Shown: one piece after another, positions 35,434-44,890 of the stretch | Layout of the letters: each line of letters opens with the position of its first letter | Position numbering within the stretch: the first letter of the stretch is position 1 | Assembly (NCBI GenBank): GCA_032629725.1 | Contig: JAFEVB010000002.1 | Location: forward strand, 2,542,001-2,606,000 | Length of the DNA: 64,000 nt | Source of the DNA: Gremmenia infestans | Taxonomy: Eukaryota; Ascomycota; Leotiomycetes; Helotiales; Hamatocanthoscyphaceae | Direction of reading: 5' to 3' | The notes under the pieces: model-generated | What the model saw: the letters and a program-made list of their open reading frames with translations, nothing else | What the model was told of the DNA's origin: nothing | Databases searched by the model: none | Position numbers and translations under genes: made by a program

Positions 35434-36719
35434 TCAAGCTCCAGCTAAGATATTCGAGATGCGCAATGACAAGTCCAAGATCGTCAAGTGCTCGTCCGAG
35501 CCATCTACCAAACGCTTGTCGGTTTCTGAGAATACAAGAGTAATCTTGTTCTTCTGGAGGTCGGGAATTGCTTCATTGTAGATGAGTGATTGGAACAGCT
35601 GTTATGTGTTAGCTTGGGTCTTCTCAGAAAAAGAAGAGCCTACTTGTGTAACAACTTGAGTAGCACTCCATCCATCAGCAACTAGATCCGTGACCACCTT
35701 CGATACAGCATCATAAACCGCCCCCTTGGACTTAGGCTGCATCGCCTTAACCATTCCCTCAATCGTCTCATCCGGAATAACTCCCGCAATATCCTCAATA
35801 CTCCTTACCGTAACAACCTGCTTCTCCACATCCACATCCATACTATCCTCATCCTTATCCTTCTCCACAGCTCCAACTAACCGCGCAGCACTCTGTAAGA
35901 ACGTAATTGCCTTCCGCAAATCCCCCTCACTGCATCGAATCAGCGTCTCCACAGCCCCATCCTCCAGTGCTACTCCCTCCTTCACGGCGATTTCTTCAAC
36001 CCTCCTAGCAGCATTTCCCTGATCCAAGCTCTTGAACCGAAACTTACTACACCTCGACGCCAACGGATCAATAATCCTCGTCACATAATTGCAAATCAAA
36101 CAGAACCGCGTGATCTTGCTATACGTCTCCATCGTTCTCCTCAGCGCACTCTGCGCATCTTGTGTCATACTGTCCGCTTCATCTAGAATGATGATCTTAT
36201 AGGGAGGACATGGGTATTGGGCTCGGTAGGTGGCGGAAGGATTGGAGAGCTGCATGCGGGCGAAGTCTTTGACCTTCTCGCGTACGATGGAGATGCCGCG
36301 CTCGTCAGAGGCATTTAGTTCGAGGACGCGGGACTTGACGAGTTCGGGGCCGTAGAGCTCTTTGGCGAGGGCAAGGACAGTGGAGGTTTTTCCTGTGCCT
36401 GGGGGGCCGTAGAAGAGCATGTGGGGAAGCTATTGTGGTGTTAGAGAGAGTGGAGGGGATGAGGTGGGGGGCGTACATTGGAGGATTGGAGGTTTCGTTG
36501 AAGGACTGTTATTGTGTGGTCTTGTGCTGTTACGTCGCTGAGGTTCTTGGGTCGACTGATTGTGCGTCAGTATTTCCCCTCCAGTGCTTCTTGAGGAATT
36601 GATATCGCGTACTATTTCTCAACCCATGGCTGGACTCTGTTGGTTTCTTTTGGAGGGGGGGCTTTGCTAGATGCGGCCGCTGCCTCTTTGCGGGATTTGA
36701 GATCGAAAAAGGATGCCAT
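35434..36719 (-). CDS. rfc2: Replication factor C subunit 2 (clamp loader)
   Basis: Small AAA+ subunit of the RFC complex, which opens PCNA and loads it on primed DNA. Four exons: 36613-36719, 36477-36555, 35644-36429 and 35434-35598, 378 residues. The start is MASFFDLKSRKEAAAASS, followed by the RFC box VEKYRPKNLSDVTAQDH across intron 1. Walker A GPPGTGKT lies at residues 70-77, Walker B DEAD at 145-148, the SRC arginine finger at 187-189 (LASRCSKFRF), and sensor-2 region SEGDLRKAITFLQS. The C-terminal collar ends SLRISNILAGA. The sequence LPHMLFYGPPGTGKTST and the spacing match Rfc2 (yeast) / RFC4 (human) better than other small subunits. A perfect MCB box lies 89 bp upstream. The call is firm. 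Confidence 0.95.
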
Positions 36720-36807
36720 GATCCAAAGATTCGCGAGAGGACTGGGGATTAGAGGGTTGAAGCAACTAAAATTGTTATTGACGAGTGCAGCCGAAAATCT
36801 GGAGGAG

Positions 36808-36832
36808 ACGCGTCAAGAAAACGCGGACGCGC
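36808..36832. promoter_or_regulatory. MCB element cluster upstream of RFC2
   Basis: ACGCGT at 36808-36813 is followed by AACGCGG and ACGCGCC (about 36819-36832). These lie 89-113 bp before the RFC2 start and match the MluI cell-cycle box and its near variants. Confidence 0.65.
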
Positions 36833-37802
36833 CAACCGAGAATCAGCACTCTACACGAGGATGGGGCTGACCACCTCTATCTTTTCTTCCTTCATACACA
36901 AGGCTATCGCCCAAGCCAATTGTCGTTCTCACTGCGAAGAATACATTCAGTTACGAAGTATTTCACAGATACAAATTGAGAAAGCTGGTGAAGTCACCTT
37001 TGCAACAAAACGACGAGTGACAGATTGAGCAGTCCTGAATCTCTTGCTCGTCATCATCTAGCTCCCTAGAAAGATATAACAGATTCTTCTGTTAAGACCT
37101 CAAACATGTAAGGTCCGACTTAAGTTCTATGGTATTATTGTTCCGGCAAAAGAGTCTCTACAACTTCGCATCAATTGGTTCCACCTTGAATGGGCAAATA
37201 TCATGCTCCGGAGGGAATGCGAAAGCAGTCTTATTCTTGACTTTAGGATCATGATGATATTTTTGAGTCGTTTTGAAGCGTTGCTTAACAGCTCTCTTAA
37301 ATTATCATAATCGCTCATCCGAATTGAGGCGTTTCATTATGTTACGTGGTGTACTAACTTCCATGGTGCGGCTTTGACTTTGTCAAGCAAGAGCTATCCG
37401 ATGTTTACATTATGAGAAGCTGCCTCTTTGTTACTATATATGGCAAGATGCTGATACGAAGTCGCTCGCTCAATCATTTTCAGTAGATGAAGCTCCCAGA
37501 ATTATTCAATGCTATACGGGACGATTGGAATGCCAAGCACTTTACAGGACAATATCTTGCTCAATCCCTCTCGAAATCTCGCAAGAGCAAACAGCTTTTT
37601 ATCACACCGGAAACAAGTCCTCTGATTCGCCACAGATATTATTTCAAAGTCTCTCATTTCAAAATCTCCTCAGATCTAGGTGCCGCAAACGACCACTCAA
37701 TCCTGCCTTTCCATATCTTCGTCGTACCACTCACCTTCCTTGTCAAACTTTTGAGACACAAAGGAGATCGAACCTGAACTTTTGATCAACACAATCGCCA
37801 AG
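36833..37802. other. Divergent spacer, RFC2 / copper transporter
   Basis: About 1 kb. A TATATAT element occurs near 37434-37440, about 365 bp before the transporter start. No gene is recognised. Confidence 0.5.
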
Positions 37803-38780
37803 ATGGATATGGGAACTTCAACCATGGCGGATATGGCTGGTATGTCGACGACCATGACCTCCGCTGCATCGACGGCTTCGTCTACTGCGAGTTCAAGTAT
37901 GGCTATGGGTATGGGAGCTTGCAAAATTAGTGTAAGTACACTGACGGAACATGATTTGGCACATCCAGTTATGATCGTTCACTTTATAATGTTTCACTGT
38001 AAATGGGGAATTGCGGAAACTTCGTGTCTCACAAATATAAAACCCACAATTACCCACTTGGAGTGGAATATTCCAAGACCTATATACCACTTTATTACAG
38101 TATTTCATCCTAGCATTTGCTAACAAATCCTCAGATGCTATGGAACTGGCACACAATCGACGCCTGTAAGTATCCCTCACTTATACCAAGACTCCCACAC
38201 TCATAGAAACCAGGCTTCATCTCCAGCTCATGGCACATCACCTCCCGCGGCATGTTCGCCGGCACCTGCATCGGCGTCATCCTGCTCGTCATATCACTCG
38301 AATTCCTCCGCCGCAGCGCCAAAGAATACGACCGCTACATCCTGCGCCAATTCCAGCGTGCCAGGGCCGCCCACCCCACGTCCTACCCTTACACCACGCC
38401 GTCCTGTCCTAGTCCTAGTCCTCTCGCCAAAGCGGCCGAGCCAGCGAACTCTTCCAGTGAAAGTGTCGGCGCCAGTGCAGTTACAGTGAGGGTGGCTGCT
38501 AAGTTCCGTCCGAAGGTGATGCAGCAGGCGATCAGGGCTACGTATGGATCTCTCGCGGCGATTGGACTGGGATGTTGTGAATGAAGCTGACTGACTGGGT
38601 TGCAGGTTGCATATGCTGCAGTTTGCGATTGCGTATTTTATTATGTTGTTAGCGATGTATTATAATGGTTATATCATTATTTGTATTTTCATTGGTGCGT
38701 GGATTGGGGCTTTCGGGTTTAGTTGGGAGACGATTGAGATGAATGGTCCACAGGAAGAAGCTACGAATTGCTGTGGGTGA
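37803..38780 (+). CDS. Ctr-family copper transporter
   Basis: High-affinity Cu(I) uptake or vacuolar copper export by a trimeric channel of the Ctr family. Four exons: 37803-37931, 38135-38165, 38214-38541 and 38606-38780, 220 residues. The N-terminus is Met-rich (MDMGTSTMADMAGMSTTM, then MAMGMGACKISMLWNWHT), typical of extracellular copper-binding segments. TM1 follows SSWHITSRGMFAG (GTCIGVILLVISLEF). The last exon supplies TM2 with the selectivity motif M176xxxM180 (MLLAM) and TM3 with the packing motif G193xxxG197 (GAWIGAFGF). The C-terminus ends NCCG, a possible Cu-binding Cys pair for hand-over to chaperones. The 203-bp first intron is long for this window. Copper-dependent regulation is likely for the family but no element is claimed. 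Confidence 0.93.
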
Positions 38781-39112
38781 AGGATGGTCTTATTACGGGA
38801 CTGTTGAAAAGGCAGTGCCACTCGTGGTGGAAGGCTTTAAGTGTCTAGCTGTGATGGAGACATTTTTCCTTTGCCGCCAATAATTAAGTAGAGGCAGTGG
38901 AACTGGCGGTACTAAAGGATCTACTTACATAGAACGCAAACTTCCCACTGCACCATGCCTCTGTATGCCTCTGTATCCCGATGAACTTTGTAAATCAGAA
39001 TCAACCTAGAACCCAAACGCCTCTAGATGCTGCGCCGTTCTTGAGGCTCTTTGCCAGGGTATCTTTTAGCCTCGACCGCGTAATATGCTGTCTCCTATTT
39101 ATCCACCCAATC
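38781..39112. other. Spacer between convergent genes
   Basis: About 330 bp between the copper transporter and DUS2 ends. Contains a short direct repeat ATGCCTCTGT (about 38955-38974). No gene seen. Confidence 0.5.
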
Positions 39113-40405
39113 TCATACATTAAGAGCCAGTGCCGCCTGTTTTGGAATGCCTCTTTTGGAGAGGCTTTTCTTTTTCCCATGTCGAGCCTTGCCTTGGTCC
39201 CCACCAGCTGCTAAAGCGCTATTATTCTTCTTGCCTTTCCTGCCTTGATACTCGGTTTCGGGATTAATGCCAAGTCTCTCATCAGCCTCCTTCGCCTGGG
39301 TCTCCAGATGCTCCAGACCAAGAGCTTTGCAGGCTTGGTGGTAGCTCTTTGTACTCATGATTTGTTTATATACTGGCTGCTTTCCAGGAATCAGTTGATT
39401 CAGGTAAAATTTGGTATTTCCCCACCGATTGTCTACCTCCATAGCAGTTTTGATATATTGCTCGACGACTTCTTCCCACTGAGCTAGCCCACCCTCTGCT
39501 TCAGTCCTGAAGCAACTTGAATTTGACTCCGCTGCTGTGGCGATCATGGCACCGTCAACTCCGAACTCGCTGATCAGTTGCTCGGCTTGTGCTCTATTTG
39601 CCACGTCCCCGTTCATGAGGCAAGCTACTCCGGTTTCTCTACATATATCCGCAATCATCTTCAATTGTTCCCGAAGGGCTCGCTCTCGAGGTCGCATAGG
39701 GGTTGTCCGGCAGTGGATTGTAAGACCAGTAATTCCCGTAGCACATAACTTCCGCACCAGAACCTCCGTCAGCTCAGGCGTTTCCAATAACCTGATCTTG
39801 ACACTGATTCCAATTTGAAACTCTGGCACAATCTCTTTAACTAACGCCTCCAGAATTGAAACAAGTATATCTGGCGTTTGTAGAAGCATAGCTCCCATTC
39901 CACCGTGGGTGCTGAAGTGTTTGGGACACCCAGCATTCACGTCGATTCCAGCCACATCACCAGCGACCACCCGCGCAGCTTGGACTGCTCGTCCGGGGTC
40001 TGAGGTTCCGATTTGAAAAATGAGGCGGCTTCCTTCTCGTTCGGGGTGAAGACGGTATATAAGACTTTCTTTCTGGTCTTTCAGGGGGTCTTTCGTGCCG
40101 TTGGAAGCGAATCGGGTGAAGTCAATCGTATTCAGGGCTTCGTTGACTTTGCGAGTAGTTCCGATCAGGGATCTATCGACGGTCTCAGGACCTGAAGAAG
40201 GATTAGCAGTATTCAAACAAGTGTTGGAAGAAGACTTACCCCATACGAGATCAGCTCCGTAGTGAAGTGCTAGAAGACGGGATGGCAGCTCTCCTGAACG
40301 GACCATGGGAGCAAGGACAATCTTGCCTCTGTAATCGACTCCTTTCGGAGGAATAGGGACCCGTTTGGTGACCGATGTCATGATGGCAGAGGTAAATCGT
40401 TGCAT
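39113..40405 (-). CDS. dus2: tRNA-dihydrouridine(20) synthase (DUS2/SMM1 type)
   Basis: FMN-dependent enzyme that reduces uridine 20 in the D-loop of tRNAs. Exons 40240-40405 and 39113-40191 encode 414 residues; the 48-bp intron has a GTAAGT donor and CAG acceptor, and is supported because its removal restores GADLVWGPETVDRSLIGT. Hallmarks are VLAPMVRSGELPSRLLAL near the N-terminus, QIGTSDPGRAVQAARV, the active-site block GIDVNAGCPKHFSTHGGMG with the catalytic Cys, VKIRLLE, LTIHCRTTPMRPRE, and ACLMNGDVANRAQA with the flavin-binding region. The C-terminal ~60 residues are Lys-rich (RKGKKNN, ARHGKKKSLSKR), suited to tRNA binding or nuclear targeting. Start at MQRFTSAIM; the downstream ATG at 40381 (MTSVTKR) is an alternative. 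It diverges from the pyrophosphatase gene. Confidence 0.93.
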   Translation of the reverse strand: MQRFTSAIMTSVTKRVPIPPKGVDYRGKIVLAPMVRSGELPSRLLALHYGADLVWGKSSSNTCLNTANPSSGPETVDRSLIGTTRKVNEALNTIDFTRFASNGTKDPLKDQKESLIYRLHPEREGSRLIFQIGTSDPGRAVQAARVVAGDVAGIDVNAGCPKHFSTHGGMGAMLLQTPDILVSILEALVKEIVPEFQIGISVKIRLLETPELTEVLVRKLCATGITGLTIHCRTTPMRPRERALREQLKMIADICRETGVACLMNGDVANRAQAEQLISEFGVDGAMIATAAESNSSCFRTEAEGGLAQWEEVVEQYIKTAMEVDNRWGNTKFYLNQLIPGKQPVYKQIMSTKSYHQACKALGLEHLETQAKEADERLGINPETEYQGRKGKKNNSALAAGGDQGKARHGKKKSLSKRGIPKQAALALNV

Positions 40406-40661
40406 GGCATGGCACTTCAAATACCTTATGTAGGGGATAAATACTCCGAGAACTAAAGATATCTGTGTCGGAGTCTGAGAAGCTCAAAAGATTATAATCT
40501 AAATGCCATGTGACCAGGACAGGCCTCGCCCCTTATCGCTCGGCTGAAGGGTGGCCTATGCGTGGAATTTCGGCATCTTTTTTTGCTGTGAACTCAAGTC
40601 TCCAGCAAGAGCCGCGGATCTCGATATTAGTGGATATAGTATGGGACGGAAGGTGATCTAG
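40406..40661. promoter_or_regulatory. Bidirectional promoter, DUS2 / pyrophosphatase
   Basis: Only 256 bp separate the two divergent starts, so the promoters must be shared or overlapping. No specific factor site is recognised. Confidence 0.5.
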
Positions 40662-42179
40662 ATGAAGACATATAGAGGGCATCTCCCTTTGGCGCATATG
40701 ATTATCAGAAATTCTATCATCCCTTGTATTCGTCGTGCAGGTACAAGAACAACTACAAGTACGTCGCAATCGAAGGTGCAATCCACCAGATCCCTTGACC
40801 CTTCCCTTTCCTTCTCCCAGACGCGCTGCAGCTCTGTCTGGTTGGCCGGGCCGTCCACGCTGGCGTCTTCCGCTTCCTCCAAAATTTCTCAAATAGCGAG
40901 ACACTTCTCAAGCTCGTCGTCGTCCTACGAAAAAATCACTCCTGACAACTACGCAAACATGGCCTCCCAATACAAGGTCAGAAAGGTTGCCGCTCCCAAC
41001 ACTCTGGAGCACCGCATCTACATCGAGAAGGATGGCGTCCCTGTCTCCCCCTTCCACGATATCCCCCTCTATGCCAATGACGCCCAGACGATCTTGAACA
41101 TGGTCGTTGAGATCCCAAGATGGACGAATGGCAAGATGGAAATCAGCAAGGTAAGGGAAACCCTCCAGTGTATTTCCATTGTCAATAGTCAATGTCTTCT
41201 GATTGCCCCTCCTCGTTATACCTGTCAATTTACCCCGCAGTGAATCTACACACAAATCTTATGAACAAATATACTGACGTTCAATTACAGGAAGAGCTGC
41301 TCAACCCAAGTTCGTTCAACCCTACACTCGAGAGCCGATTTCAAATACTAAATCAATACTTCTAGTCAAGCAGGATGTCAAGAAGGGCAAGCTTCGATTC
41401 GTCCGTAACTGTTTCCCCCACAAGGGTTACCTCTGGAATTACGGTGCCTTCCCTCAGGTAAGGCTTCACTGTGGCATCCCACTATGGGATAACAGCTGCT
41501 GACTATTGTTCAGACTTGGGAGGACCCCAACGTCGTCCACCCTGAAACCAAGGCCAAGGGTGACAACGATCCCTTGGACGTTTGCGAGATCGGCGAGCTG
41601 GTCGGATACCCTGGTCAAGTCAAGCAAGTCAAGGTCCTCGGTGTCATGGCTTTGTTGGATGAGGAGGAGACCGACTGGAAGGTCATTGTCATTGATGTTA
41701 ACGACCCCTTGGCTCCCAAGCTCAATGATGTCGAGGATGTTGAGAGACACCTTCCAGGTCTGTTGAGGGCTACCAATGAGTGGTTCAGAATCTACAAGAT
41801 CCCAGATGGAAAGCCTGAGAACCAGTTTGCTTTCACTGGAGAGTGCAAGAACAGGAAGTAAGTCAAAGTCCGAATGTTATGAGAACAAGGCTAATAGAAT
41901 GTAAGATATGCCACCGATATCGTTCGTGAGTGTGCCGAGGCTTGGGAGAAGCTCATCACTGGCAAGACCACACCCGGTGATGTTTCCATGTAAGCTTAAG
42001 TGTACCTCTTTTCCAAACTTTCACTAACTCACTACAGTACCAACCTCACCGTCAAGCAATCACCAAGCCGTGTCTCCCCTGAACAACTTCCTCCTATCCC
42101 ACAAAATGAGAATCTTGCTCCTGCCCCAATCGACCCTAGCATTGACAAGTGGTTCTTCATTTCTGGAGCTGCTGCTTAA
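40662..42179 (+). CDS. ipp1: Inorganic pyrophosphatase (family I), with in-frame presequence
   Basis: Hydrolyses pyrophosphate to phosphate, driving biosynthetic reactions. Six exons: 40662-41150, 41292-41310 (19 nt), 41366-41457, 41514-41857, 41906-41989 and 42038-42179, 389 residues from the first ATG. The catalytic domain begins at MASQYKVRKVAAPNTLEH (Met100) and shows EIPRWTNGKMEI, GYLWNYGAFPQTWEDP, the signature DNDPLDVCEIG (metal-binding Asp residues), VLGVMALLDEEETDWK and WFRIYKIPDGKPEN. The 99 residues before Met100 are rich in Arg, Ser and Thr and poor in acidic residues (MIIRNSIIPCIRRAGTR from Met13), like a mitochondrial targeting sequence. Two start sites could therefore give mitochondrial and cytosolic enzymes. 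The length from Met100 (290) matches cytosolic yeast IPP1. Family identity is certain; the presequence role is inferred. Confidence 0.95.
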
Positions 42180-42544
42180 ATCGGATGAAGCAAGAGCACT
42201 AGACTATGAATAGGTCAACAGCATATTTTGGTTCATGGTACAAAAGCTGTGATAAATAATGGCATAGACGGAGACGAAATGTTATTTCCTCAATATACAA
42301 CGACATGCTCGCTCTTTTACGCATACCTTTTACACCAGTCTGTGAATATTCTAGTGAAGTGTTGCTTGTATAGCCCCCTAATAGGACTTGACTTCAGAGA
42401 GTTCACTATTCGGAACTTCCCATTATAAAATTCGCTATCACCGCATACCCTAAGTCGAGTGGGGCTTTCAAATGTTGACAGAATCTTACGGTTTCCAACG
42501 CCTCCCATATGCACGTAATATACACTCGTCCCAACTATAGACAC
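42180..42544. other. Spacer between convergent genes
   Basis: About 365 bp between pyrophosphatase and mL53 ends, A/T-rich; nothing else seen. Confidence 0.5.
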
Positions 42545-42897
42545 TCAGTTTCCGGTCAATTCTTCCTGCCTCGATAATATCCGCGAATGTCGATCCACCT
42601 CCTCAATGACCCCTTTGATCCCTAACTTCTCCGCATCAAGCTTCATCTGCATCCCATCTTCTACAGGCGCACTGTTAGAGCTTCCTCATACAGCACCGTC
42701 GAGAACGAAGGGCTCTTACTGAATTTTAGCTCCACAAAGCTAGGCTCCTTCGACATCCTTGGCAACAGCTTTGTGTTTATCTTCATAGTCTGCCGTGCGT
42801 TCGGGGGGAGGAAGGAGAGGAACAGGCGCGCGGTCTTTGCTTTGGGAGAGAAGGGGTTGAAGACGGTTGACACCTCGGTGATGAATCTGGAGATCAT
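42545..42897 (-). CDS. Mitochondrial large-subunit ribosomal protein mL53 (MRPL44-like)
   Basis: Component of the mitochondrial ribosome large subunit. Two exons, 42720-42897 and 42545-42660, encode 97 residues; the 59-bp intron (GTAAGA donor, TAG acceptor) joins LKF|K|DGMQMKLDAEKLGIKG. The start MISRFITEVSTVFNPFSPKAK matches the family's usual N-terminus, followed by TARLFLSFLPPNAR, NTKLLPRMSKEPSFVELKF and the end SRQEELTGN. The frame continues upstream of the ATG without a plausible presequence, so Met42897 is preferred; yeast homologs likewise begin at this point. It is divergent from SEC20 with 302 bp between starts. Small size and the NPFS...KTARL pattern make the call good though not absolute. 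Confidence 0.85.
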
Positions 42898-43199
42898 CTT
42901 GAATGGAATGGAGGTCGAGGAGTCTGTCGTGGGGTTGTTAGCAATTGAGCATATACATATATATATATATAGCATATGAACGTACATGATATTTCAAGAT
43001 AGGAGCAATTGGCACAGAGGTTTCTATTGCGACAATCGGATGTGCTTGTCCGGAATATCAAAATGCAATCCAGACTTTTGGCTAGCGCCAAGCTTTCTTT
43101 GACATCGGCGAATTCGTTCAAAAGCTCCGGCCAACTTGCCAAGTTTCCATAGAATTCGCTATTCCAACCTCATTACTATCTACGTTACATATATCTAAA
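42898..43199. promoter_or_regulatory. Bidirectional promoter, mL53 / SEC20
   Basis: 302 bp between divergent starts. A (TA)n run lies at about 42956-42971. A weak frame on the - strand (42894-43142) is not supported as coding. Confidence 0.5.
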
Positions 43200-44514
43200 A
43201 TGTCTTTTCAGTCAGTGTCAGAGCGTCTGTCAGCTCTACAAGAGTCAAATCAACAATTAAAAACTCTCATCGAGCGCCTCGCAACAATCAAGTTCCAACC
43301 CGGTTCCGTACCTGTGGACAATGAAGAGGACAATGTCATCGGCGAGCTCACTTCGGAAATCCACCAGATGTTAAAAGACCAAGATGAAGATTTCGAGTTA
43401 TTACAAGAGGAGGCTCTCGACTTAGATACAGGGAGACGAGGCAGCGAGTTCGAGCAGCAAAAAGAGACCTTGATTGCAGTTATCAAAAGAGCCATCAAAG
43501 AACTCAAGAGGTAAGACCCCAAACTTGTTAGAATGAAGTTCAAAAAACTAACTACTCTTCAGCTGCGAAATAGCCTTCCGCAAAGCCCAACTAGAAGCAA
43601 AACGCAATCTCCAATCCGCCCAACGCGCCGAAAAAAGGCTCCTCTTAGAATCCCTCACCAAGTCCCCCTCTACCTCCGCCTCCTCTTCCCCCGGCCCAGG
43701 CGCCCAAGCCTTTCTAACCCCTCCCCGGAAACCCAAAGCCGATCTATCGAGCGCAGAACGGGAAGTAAATGCCAGCAGCGATGTCACGGCCGCCTTGCGG
43801 CGCACGCACGATATGATGGCATCTGAGCTGCAGCGCTCGCAATTCGCGCACGACACGCTGAAGGAATCAACGGCTGCGTTGGCGCAGCTGGGCGAGACGT
43901 ACTCGACGCTCGATACGCTGTTATCAAGTTCGAAGAATCTACTGGGGACGCTGTTGAGGAGCCAGAAGAGCGATACGTGGTATCTCGAGACGGCGTTTTA
44001 TATACTGGTGGTTACAGTTGGGTGGCTTGTGTTTCGACGTATTCTGTATGGACCAGGGTGGTGGTTACTCTGGTTCTTGCCCAAGATGTTTATTAAAGGG
44101 TTCATGGGCGTGGTTGGCGTGCTGGGGATTACGGGTGGGAATTTTGGCGGTGAAGCTGCTGGTTCTTCTACTTCTGTGCTTAATGGGGGCAGCGCGACGA
44201 TTACACATGCTACTGCGGGGAGGATCTCGGTGCCGGCATATGCGAGACGGCCTCCTGGTGTTCCTGTTGGTGGGGGTGGGAAAGGCGGGCCTATGCCTCA
44301 AGGTACTCCGGCTCCTCGGGGGCAGGGGGGAAGTGTGTCGGAGCAGGTTGGGAGGATCATTGATGAGAGTAAGGAGCAAGGGGCGGGAGAAGAGGTGAAG
44401 AATGATGCAACTGAAGAAGAACCTCCTGAACAACCGAGGAATCCTAAGAAGAGGATGTGGGAAGAAGATAAAGAGGCTGCGAAAGAAGAACAGAGGAAGA
44501 AGGATGAGTTGTAA
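43200..44514 (+). CDS. sec20: SEC20-type ER SNARE with KDEL C-terminus
   Basis: Q-SNARE of the Golgi-to-ER retrograde fusion complex (with Ufe1, Use1, Sec22 in yeast). Exons 43200-43510 and 43563-44514 encode 420 residues. The N-terminal 180 residues are coiled-coil rich (SERLSALQESNQQLKTLIERL, then EIAFRKAQLEAKRNLQSAQ). The SNARE-like segment is LRRTHDMMASELQRSQFAHD through LLSSSKNLLGTLLRSQKSDTW (about residues 182-242), directly followed by a membrane span (about 248-265, FYILVVTVGWLVF) and a second hydrophobic stretch (WWLLWFLPKMFI). About 130 residues remain on the lumenal side: Gly/Pro-rich, then acidic/basic, ending exactly in KDEL, an ER retrieval signal; yeast Sec20 likewise ends in HDEL. 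The call is good. Confidence 0.9.
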
Positions 44515-44890
44515 TTTTACTACTCCAATACCTAATGATGTCTACTTTCACTCTCCGCGTTCTATCTAGGGGTTTTAGTGACCCAAGCCACTCTTTGCAC
44601 TAGACTGATGAAATGCGCTTCCTCGATTTGAACTTTCGTTGGAAGGCACGCTGTTCATTCTATCCTTCGTTCTACAAGCGAGCTCTTGACACTGAAAACC
44701 ATGGTCATACAATGCGCAATGCAGGTAGAACTAGTAGTCTAATCAAAACTGTCTAAAATTACTTGCGAGGGTTGGTTCTAAGAGAAGAGATACGTGGTCG
44801 TGATGTCTCAATGGGCCCTGAAACTTATCTCCCGAAATTTCATTGGTTCTTATTTACATTCAAGCTAACTCAAACTCCTTTGTCTCAGAC
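44515..44890. other. Spacer between convergent genes
   Basis: About 375 bp between the SEC20 and semialdehyde dehydrogenase ends. No gene or clear element seen. Confidence 0.5.

Noticed and set aside
40533..40904. 123-codon - strand frame opposite the pyrophosphatase presequence
   Set aside because: It is antisense to a well-supported gene, with low-complexity Arg/Gly and Cys content and no domain.
42894..43142. 82-codon - strand frame upstream of mL53 as an added N-terminal exon
   Set aside because: mL53 proteins normally start at the MISRF-type N-terminus, and the frame ends in a translated TA repeat; it is more likely promoter DNA.
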